DNA of 64,000 nt from Echinarachnius parma. Taxonomy: Eukaryota > Echinodermata > Echinoidea > Clypeasteroida > Echinarachniidae. The notes under the pieces were generated by a model. The model was not told the origin of the DNA. It saw only the letters and a program-made list of their open reading frames with translations, and did not search any database. The stretch is taken from contig JBAMJV010001353.1 of NCBI GenBank assembly GCA_037951105.1, positions 269,667 through 333,666 of the forward strand. The letters are read 5' to 3'. The first letter of the stretch is position 1, and each line of letters opens with the position of its first letter. The position numbers were made by a program, and so were the translations under genes. Of the stretch, positions 57,037 to 64,000 are shown piece by piece.

Positions 57037-58455
57037 GATAGATAGATAGATAGATAGATAGATATAATGGTTTTATTTCAATAAAAAAAATATTCAAAAG
57101 TTACAAGCATTGCTACATACAACGGCAGCCCAAAGGCTGAAATGTTGATGTTTACATAGAAATCAATACATTTAAATACAAATTAAAATGATATTCATTC
57201 ATAACATTTAAATTCACATGAGGTACAGTAGAACAAAATATTTCATCAAAACAAAAGTATAAACTTTTAAAAATGTGGCACATTTTTGTATAATTAACAA
57301 AGAAGATGCATGCGTAACTGTAGTTTGATTTGATTTGAAGCAAAGTGCATATACCTGGGAAGTAAAAATTTCATTGGCTATTTAAAAGATCAATGAAATA
57401 TGGTATTGCACTATTCCTAAATCTGTTTGTTTTACATTTATATTAATTAAACTTTGGTATATATCTCAAAGAAATATTTACATTTTTTTGTTTGGGTAAC
57501 CAATCTTTACAATGTGGGTTATTAGAAAGTGATTTAGCAAATTCAATACAAAGTTTTTCTCTTCTAGTTTCAAGGCGTTCAAGCTTACATTCAATAATTG
57601 CATTTTCATAACTAATATAATCTTTCCCTAGAATTATTCGACAAACCCTCTTTTGAACTCTTTCTAAACTTTGTACTTGCTTCAAAGTCAATCCGCCATT
57701 AAAAACTGGTACACAATATTCTAGTATAGGGCGAATATATCCAATGTAAATTGTAATAAGATCAACAATAGGTAATTTATATTTCTTAACCATTCTGAAC
57801 ATATATAATTTTTTATTGCACTTCTTTAATATCTCATTGACATGGTCATCCCACTTTAAGTTAGATTGAATATACACCCCAAGAATTTTAACTGTTTGAA
57901 CATTTGGGAGAGGCGATTCACCGATATACAAAGTGTCAAATGGAGGAGGAGTTTTCATGAAGGTAACTGACATTGTTATACATTTAAGTGGGTTCAATTT
58001 CATATGATTATTATCTGACCAGTCCATTAATTGAGTCAAAATATTTTGCATATACACTGGATCTTGAGATACTCGATTTTCTAACAAGGTGAGATCATCA
58101 ACGTACTTAAAGTATGGTAATAGTATATTTTGGCAAGCATCATTAAACATTATTAAAAACAAAATTGGGCCCAACTTCGTACCCTGAGGTACCCCAAAAT
58201 GGGTATTTTTACATTCAGACAAAAAACCTTGATATTTGACACATTGCGATCTTTGTTCTAAAAAACTTATTATCCAATCAATTAAAAATGGCCTTACATT
58301 GAGTTCAATTAATTTTTTAACTAAAATATTGTGATCTAATCTATCGAAGGCTTTCGAAAAATCTGTGCACACAATGGTTGAAATCGATTTTGATCTTTCA
58401 CAGTTTTTATACATTTCATGTAACAATTTTATCAAATAGTGAGAAGTCGATGAGA
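57037..58455 (-). mobile_element. LINE fragment with reverse transcriptase
   Basis: On the minus strand an open frame of about 340 codons shows the RT motifs STIVCTDFSKAFDRLDH, GVPQGTKLGPILF and YFKYVDDLTLL (the catalytic Y-x-D-D as YVDD), then the thumb and tail ending SLRYIPKFN. Jockey/CR1-like by motif order. The 3' UTR runs to a (TATC)n tail at 57037-57064. 5' truncated: the endonuclease and N-terminal RT are absent, replaced by the element at 58455. Confidence 0.85.
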
Positions 58456-58606
58456 TGATGTTGGGCCATTGTCGGAAAATGACGTTATGCCAATATATCA
58501 CAAAAATGACGTCGTGACGATGTTGGGCTGGCGGACATTTTAACCTCGAGCCAACGGCGATATGCCGACATCCGCCAACCAAATTCCGACATCGGCCCAA
58601 CATCAG
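58455..58606. mobile_element. 150-bp MITE
   Basis: GATGTTGGGCCATTGTCGGA at the left, TCCGACATCGGCCCAACATC at the right, inverted repeats of about 20 bp with one mismatch. It joins the LINE fragment and a TTAA MITE. Confidence 0.75.
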
Positions 58607-58618
58607 GTGGCTAGCTGG

Positions 58619-58946
58619 GTAGTAACTTTGTTGACAAGTGCAAAATCTAATGAGTGATTAATAAAATGTATTGGTGTGATCTGATTGGATGTTTTTTTGG
58701 CTGAGATATGAGAAAAAATGCAAAGTGATATTCACTAAATCATTGCACTTACATTGTACACGGCTTAAATTATCCCGTAGACAATTGAACATCTGAACAC
58801 TTCCATCGTAAATATCTGATGAACAAAATGGTAATTTGAAAACCCCCAACCTGTCCCGTGCTTGTTCATTATGATTATGTATGAGAGAACCCTTAGAGTT
58901 CCAAGTAAGTTATGAGAATTTGGACAGTGTTACAAAGTCCCTTTAA
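58619..58946. mobile_element. TTAA MITE, copy 4 (left end replaced)
   Basis: Starts at GTAGTAACTTTGTTGACA and ends ACAAAGTCCCTTTAA. More diverged than the other copies. Confidence 0.7.
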
Positions 58947-59141
58947 TATAACTGACGCGGCGTTATTATCAATAATAATTTAACAATTATCACAATAATC
59001 TTTGCTCATCTGAAAGATATTTCACTGTTTGATATAATGGCATGTGACCGCATGTCAATGAAAGCACGTCCGGTTGGAGAGGACATTTCAGACGCGTTTG
59101 TAAAAACAAAGTTGTTTAGCTTCGTGATGACAACATCTTAC

Positions 59142-59186
59142 CTCTTGTAGAATGGGTAGGGGGTTCTTGATGAACTCCTCCCCGTC
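59142..59186 (-). CDS. HS3ST-like exon C, 3' part
   Basis: Beyond the transposon the frame resumes EEFIKNPLPILQE and ends at GAG|GTAAGA in phase 0. The two parts join exactly when one 8-bp target copy is removed. Confidence 0.8.
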
Positions 59187-62100
59187 CAGTGGCGTAGACA
59201 GGTTCTCACACCTGGGGGGGATGATTTGCTGTTCACCGGACCAAGACCAATTTGTTCGCGGCCGAGACCACCTGCCGAAATATTTCGAGACCAAGTGGCT
59301 CAGTGGGGGGGGGGGGGGGGGGGGGGGGGATTGGATGTTAAGATGGTCGTGACCAGGTGGGCCGGAAGCGGTTTTGGATTGGGGGGGAGGGGGGCAAAAC
59401 CTATGGGGGCTCACGATTTTGTGTGTGTAGGGGCTCATGCCCAACCTCACTCACAGTGCTGCCAACTTTGAGCCACATGTGAGAGTGAGACATTGCAAGG
59501 AGCGAAGCGACCAAGCCCGAGGGAGCGAAGTGACTGAGCGGGGGGAGGGTGTGGGAGGGGGGTGTCTCCCCTCCCACGCTAGGGAGATTTTGCATTTTTG
59601 GACTTGAAATTGTGCAATTTGGTGCTTACCTAGACAGGAAATTCGGGCTTAACATTGACTGTATCTGGGAAAGCGTGTTATGATTTGATCGACCAGAAAT
59701 TTTAAATATATTTTCACGAAGAAAACAAAAAATTGGCACACTAATGAATATGCACCCCAACACAAACACAAATATTGTATTTATATTTAGCGTCATACAC
59801 AGTTCCAACATCACCATATGCCACATTATGTATGATCTAACAACTTAGCCTATTGTCAAGAATGAGTCCCGAGGGGCGAAGCTACAGAGGGCTGGGGTAG
59901 AGCCAAATAGGGAGGGTTTGGGAGGGGTCATCCCCCTCCCACGGAGAAGATTTTGCATTTATATAATATACTTGAAATGGTGCAATTTGGTGCACGTCAC
60001 CAAGCAGCCAGAGCAATGCCAGCCTACACTGGAACTACGTGGCCCGGTATACAGAATAACATACTCACCCAAGACCATACGCAAGTTACACAACAAACTG
60101 AGATAATCTGTTCGCGCGAGAAGCGCGCAGCGAAAATTGAAAATGGATGTATAAATTACTTTGTTAACGTTGGAATTAACAAGTCTTAGCTCATACAACG
60201 AATGTTTTCTTTCCCACTCGTATACAGATACATACAGAAAAAAAAATATCCTTCCCTAAAACCTGGGGGGGATGAATGTACACGTCATCCCCCCCACCTT
60301 GTGAGGTGGGGGGGATGCATCCCCCTCATCCCCCCCGTTGTCTACGCCCCTGTCCCCGTCAATGATGAGGAACTGCTCCCGAGGAAAGACGCGAAGCCAC
60401 TTCTTGAAATACCGGGCGTACACGCTGTGTGCCACGATACCGTTTTCGCTGTAGACCTTCCCGTTTGGTTTGATCACGGATCCTGGGAATTAACATTTCA
60501 AGATGAAAACAAGACTAATGAAATATTGGGGGAACATATAACCACCCCCCCCCCCCCCCCCCCACACACACACATACACAATGATTCCGAAGATGCAGAA
60601 GAAAATCCGCAGATATAATGCCAAAGAGAGGAACACACATAATTATCAATAATCGACCATCAAAAGAGCATTTGTGTTACATTTGAAAAAAAAACACTGC
60701 AAGCTCGTTTCGCATGAAACTAGTTCGATTTCGCTTTTTTCACACATCTTTCCAAAATATCTTACAATGATATTGGCACAGGATTGAAGCCTTGAATGTC
60801 ACTTTTGTAAAGATCTTATACATGTACCTTCAAATGTGGTGTTCAGGTACCAGAGCGATTCCTGGCCCGGCGGCAAGGGCCTGGGTTTGAACCAGTCATA
60901 CTCGGGCTTAGCGATGGCCTGCATCTGGAGGTAGTCCGAGACGGCCCTGGCAATCGGGTCTCGGACCATTAAGATGAACTTGGTGTTCGGCATTGACGTC
61001 TTGATTCGTTCGGGGACTTCTGGGTCCAAGACGTAACAAGGCGTCTTCTCCATGGTCACCTAGATGGAAGAATCCACATTATCTTCTAAAACGATTCCAA
61101 ATAACAGGCCAACATTATTGTTTAAATTGGTCGAATTGGAAAAATGACATGGGGTCACAAAATGCGAGCTAAAACGAACACTACTTAATAATACAAATAA
61201 AAATGTTAACACAATAACATTTTATAGCGTAGTATAATGCATTATATCCCTCATAAGAATGTTCTAGCCATGTGATTGGTCGAAATGCCGTCACGTGTTC
61301 AAGTATAATTTCTCCCATACATCACCCAGAGAGGTATAGTACTTTGGTATAGTACCTTTTTTGTCAGGGGTAACTAACTTTTTGGCCCTGCCTAGGGTGG
61401 TATAGTAAATTTCTGATACGCATGTGATCTCATATAGGGCACGTTGTTAACAACCTCTAAATTAGGAATCAGCGAACGCGTACAAACGAGTTGTTTTGTT
61501 CCCATGACAACCCAGAACGCAGCGGCAGCCAATGAGAACACTTGTGCGCGCGTTAGTGCGCAGAAAGATATGTATATCATAATATTATACAGATATTGAC
61601 TGTCTTGAGGGGCAATATAACATTTGAGATCCTCGAGTGAAGTTATATTTGTGTCGAGGGACATTATATTTTTCCGAAGCGCGTAGCGCTGAGGAAATAT
61701 ATAGTATTCCGAGACAAAAATATAACTCCCCAAGGGAAATGAAATGTTATATGGTTCCCGAAGGAAAAAGTCAATATCTGTTATATTATGATGACCTATA
61801 TAGATACAAATCAAGATAAATATAAATTTGGTGTTGAAATAAAGTTATGGACAAGGGAAAATCATTAGATTAAATCGGAATCCTTCCAGTAGAACAGACG
61901 TGTTGTTATCGAAATGCTGCGCAAAATGCTTCTTTATTCGACATTCCTTTCAAATTAACTTTCGGATCTCGCAATCTCCGTAGAAAGCTTGACAACGCTG
62001 CGCGTGCCAGGATACTAATACGCGCACAATTGTTCATCTTCACACACCCATTGTGACGTAAATTACGTCATCAGTCAATATAACGGCGTTATATTGACTG

Positions 62101-63417
62101 GTCGGTCAATATAACGCTTCTCATCCTTGTAGCGATGGTCACGTGACAGCAATTTGATCAATCGCACACCAGTATCTTTATAGGTCATATAATATAAGTA
62201 AATGTTCTGCTCGGAGTCGAAATGTATAGAAAACAACGAAATTCAATAAGATACTCCGTGGAAAACATTTTTAAGGTGATATTGCCAAAGGCCTATGGCC
62301 GAAATATCACCTTAACATTTTTTTAACAGAATTTCGTTATTTTCTGTATATCATATAATCGCTTTCTAATTTTGAAAATAAATCGATTAGTAGGTGGTTT
62401 CACGGCCATTCTTTTATAATCCATATTTAGTGAAAATATATTGTTTTCACATGGTTGGTAATAAGTGCGTACATTTCGTTTGTTGTGTGCATGGCTTTTC
62501 CATACTGTCATTTAGCTTTAAATAAATGATAGTTAATAATAATGAGGCTATTTTTATAGCGCACGTTCGCTCTTCATCGGATACATAATGCAATCAATCC
62601 AGCACACAAAGTGCACATTTTCCACTGCCTGAGGAGCATTCCAGCTAGGTCAGCTCGTAGGTGCACACATTGCTAAGGAACTCCGCGGTTAAATGGGTTT
62701 AGCGATAGCCACACTACGCGGCATTACAGTTACCGAACCCTACTAATTTGTCAAGTCTACTTTGAAGGGATATGGTTTTACCGATCCCCGTGCCAATGTG
62801 AGCTGTAGTAAGTGGCTTACCTGGTAACGTGAAGACACTGGCATCTGTTTCCGGTACCAGGACAAACCTTTGTCCCTGTGGTTATTCCAGTAATAGATTT
62901 CCATCTCCTTGGAGTGCATGAACGCAGGGTGGCTGCTCAGGAAAAACGACAACGCATCTGTCCCGCACTTCGCAAATCCAATCCCGATGGCTTGTGGAAG
63001 CCGCTTCCTGCAGTCCAGACCCGGAACGACGCCTGTCTGACCTCCTTCTTCATCCTGAGGGCACTGGATGGAGTCCAGGGACATCGTTTCAGGAAGCGCG
63101 ACCGGCGAGTTCCTTGGCTTTCCACCTTTCTGCTTGTTGTACCTTGCGGCTACGGGACTATCCATCTCCCGTTTTCTTATTCGCCCTGATTGTCCCGCTT
63201 GTCCCGCTTTTACTTCTTGTTCCACTTGTCCCGGTTGTCCCGCTTGCCCGGATAGTCCCGCTTGTCTCTCCTGTCCCGCTGTTTCCTCTCGTTGGTCATC
63301 GTGCATTTCTGGAGGACGGAAGTGGAGACCCGATGGTCCGGATGTGTCAACGGATATCGTGGCCAGGTAGATAAATCCGAATATGACTCCACTTGTGAAC
63401 ACCCCGGAGAGGTAGGC
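59142..63417 (-). CDS. HS3ST-like: Heparan sulfate 3-O-sulfotransferase-like gene, partial, transposon-split
   Basis: Three exons on the minus strand: 63417-62821, 61059-60828, and 60482-59142 split by a transposon (59187-60352). HS3ST enzymes transfer sulfate from PAPS to the 3-O position of glucosamine in heparan sulfate, in the Golgi. Visible marks: an N-terminal hydrophobic anchor (VFTSGVIFGFIYLATI), a Gly/Gln-rich stem, a PAPS 5'-loop (AIGIGFAKCGT), the conserved KE (SKEMEIYYW), VTMEKTP, and the 3'-phosphate-binding RDPIARAVSDY. Exon phases match throughout and, ignoring the transposon and one target copy, exon 3 stays open. The last exon (a GFYCL-type C-terminus) was not found. With the insertion this allele is predicted to be broken unless the element is spliced out. 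It could also be another 3-OST subtype. Confidence 0.8.
59187..60352. mobile_element. hAT-like non-autonomous transposon, 1,166 bp
   Basis: CAGTGGCGTAGACAGG at one end, TGTCTACGCCCCTG at the other: 13 of 14 bases inverted. Perfect 8-bp target duplication TCCCCGTC (59179-59186, 60353-60360). Inside are two diverged blocks with GATTTTGCATTT, TTGAAATTGTGCAATTTGGT and GGGGAGGGTGTGGGAGGGG, plus a G-run of about 24. No transposase. Confidence 0.9.
60353..60482 (-). CDS. HS3ST-like exon C, 5' part
   Basis: Acceptor TTCCCAG. Encodes SVIKPNGKVYSENGIVAHSV, YARYFKKWLRVFPREQFLII and DG, matching the W-L-x-x-F-P and IVDGD region of 3-OSTs. Broken at TCCCCGTC by the transposon. Confidence 0.8.
60828..61059 (-). 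CDS. HS3ST-like exon B: EKTP and SDY motifs
   Basis: Acceptor TTCCATCTAG, donor GAAG|GTACAT. Encodes VTMEKTPCYVLDPEVPERI, FILMVRDPIARAVSDYLQMQ and WYLNTTFEG. Phase 0 in, phase 1 out. Confidence 0.85.
61565..61805. mobile_element. Foldback MITE
   Basis: AGATATTGACT..CAATATAACATTT at the left returns inverted as AAATGTTATATGG..AGTCAATATCTGT. The centre is GAAGCGCGTAGCGCTGAGG. Intron of the sulfotransferase gene. Confidence 0.75.
62045..62330. repeat. Small palindromes of the foldback type
   Basis: TGACGTAAATTACGTCA, CAGTCAATATAACG/CGTTATATTGACTG and TTAAGGTGATATTGCC with its inverse GAAATATCACCTTAA (62271-62313). Confidence 0.7.
62536..62600. repeat. LINE/SINE 3'-tail fragment
   Basis: AATAATAATGAGGC followed by TTTTTATAGCGCACG, the recurring tail type. 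Confidence 0.45.
62821..63417 (-). CDS. HS3ST-like exon A: anchor, stem, PAPS loop
   Basis: 199 codons from a TCTTTCAAG acceptor to CAG|GTAAGC. Starts AYLSGVFTSGVIFGFIYLAT, a type II signal anchor; no ATG lies at its head, so an upstream exon probably holds the start. The stem has a GQ-rich imperfect repeat (SGQAGQPGQ, KAGQAGQSG). The catalytic domain begins RKRLPQAIGIGFAKCGTDAL. Phase 0 out. Confidence 0.8.
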
Positions 63418-64000
63418 CTTGAAAGATAGTTATATACACAGCAAATATAGAAACAGGACACTTCTTGAAGACAAAATCTATTATATTTATCAATGAAGAT
63501 ATCAATATCGGTATAAAATTGAGACAAAGTCAGTTATGCATGACTTGTCAAGGGCAATTAACCACAGCAAGGTCCGTTTTCAAAAATAGCCAAAATAAAG
63601 CATCCACTCTCACATAAAAGTTTTGATGAGCATTATTTATAAAATTGTTTTCATGACATGGGATAATATCAATTTTTTTCTCAATGGCTAAATACAAATT
63701 AAGACAAATTCGAAAGTTTGAGATTTTAATTTCACCCATGGCAAATGCCACGAAAAGGGTAATTCTATTGAACACAATGTTTATCTGTCGAAACAACAGT
63801 TTGTCCCCCTGTTCAGCATGAAACTTGGTATGAATCATTTTCAATAACTCGACCGTCATCCAAAGATCTTAAAAAACCGATGTCACCATTAATCAACCAG
63901 TTAGGCGGTCTCTCACATGTCATATCTCCTGGCTAACTCTGATTCAAACTTGTCGGGGACACATGCAACATACAAGCTTCATGCCTCAAAGACAGACCAG
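63418..64000. other. Upstream interval of the sulfotransferase gene
   Basis: Intron or 5' flank. A 103-codon minus-strand ORF (63548-63859) shows no recognised motif. No first exon with a start codon was identified. Confidence 0.4.

Noticed and set aside
43000..59141. Last exon of the sulfotransferase gene
   Set aside because: Looked on the minus strand for a GFYCL-type C-terminus downstream of 59142; nothing convincing was seen.
63548..63859. 103-codon minus-strand ORF upstream of the sulfotransferase
   Set aside because: A+T-rich, no signal peptide or family motif, and not in phase with a clear donor to exon A.

Overview
Metazoan genomic DNA, A+T-rich, with short GT-AG exons in long repeat-filled introns. 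The cadherin type, frequent TACATGTA motifs and the mix of MITEs, hAT and L2/CR1-like LINE remnants suggest a marine invertebrate, perhaps an echinoderm or another invertebrate deuterostome; the species is not identified. No bacterial gene, rRNA, tRNA or CRISPR was seen.

Two genes carry the window. (1) Plus strand, 1-42891: the 3' two thirds of a cadherin-23-like gene, entering from the left. I could join 34 exons with matching splice phases into one open frame of about 1,928 residues: about nine extracellular cadherin (EC) repeats, a membrane-adjacent domain, one transmembrane segment (exon 16462-16586), a juxtamembrane NPLW exon, a 313-codon cytoplasmic exon, then ten small phase 1-1 exons that encode versions of one module (G-E-I-x-L-x-x-x-G-[D/E]-V), and a last exon ending in a class I PDZ-ligand-like tail (ESRL). 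(2) Minus strand, 63417-59142: a heparan sulfate 3-O-sulfotransferase-like gene, three exons visible, whose third exon is split by a 1.17-kb hAT-like transposon with a perfect 8-bp target duplication.

Region by region: 1-16.6 kb, ectodomain and membrane exons, nearly every one with a decayed tandem copy of itself nearby; 10.25-11.48 kb, a 42/43-bp minisatellite; 19.9-23.35 kb, a palindromic array of a 463-bp repeat; 23.8-24.3 kb, a minisatellite made from a splice acceptor; 26.9-39.7 kb, the cytoplasmic repeat exons with several mobile elements between them; 41-43.6 kb, the end of the gene and tandem copies of its C-terminal codons; 43.6-59 kb, mostly repeats (two LINE remnants, a 3-kb inverted-repeat element, foldbacks, a 2.5-kb element with nine TCCTTCCGTTACC motifs); 59.1-64 kb, the sulfotransferase gene.

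In the known family, cadherin-23 is a long cell-surface cadherin whose tail binds PDZ scaffold proteins; HS3ST enzymes are Golgi type II membrane proteins acting on heparan sulfate. Nothing in the sequence links the two genes functionally. All exon calls come from reading splice sites, phase and family motifs by eye; no search was run.
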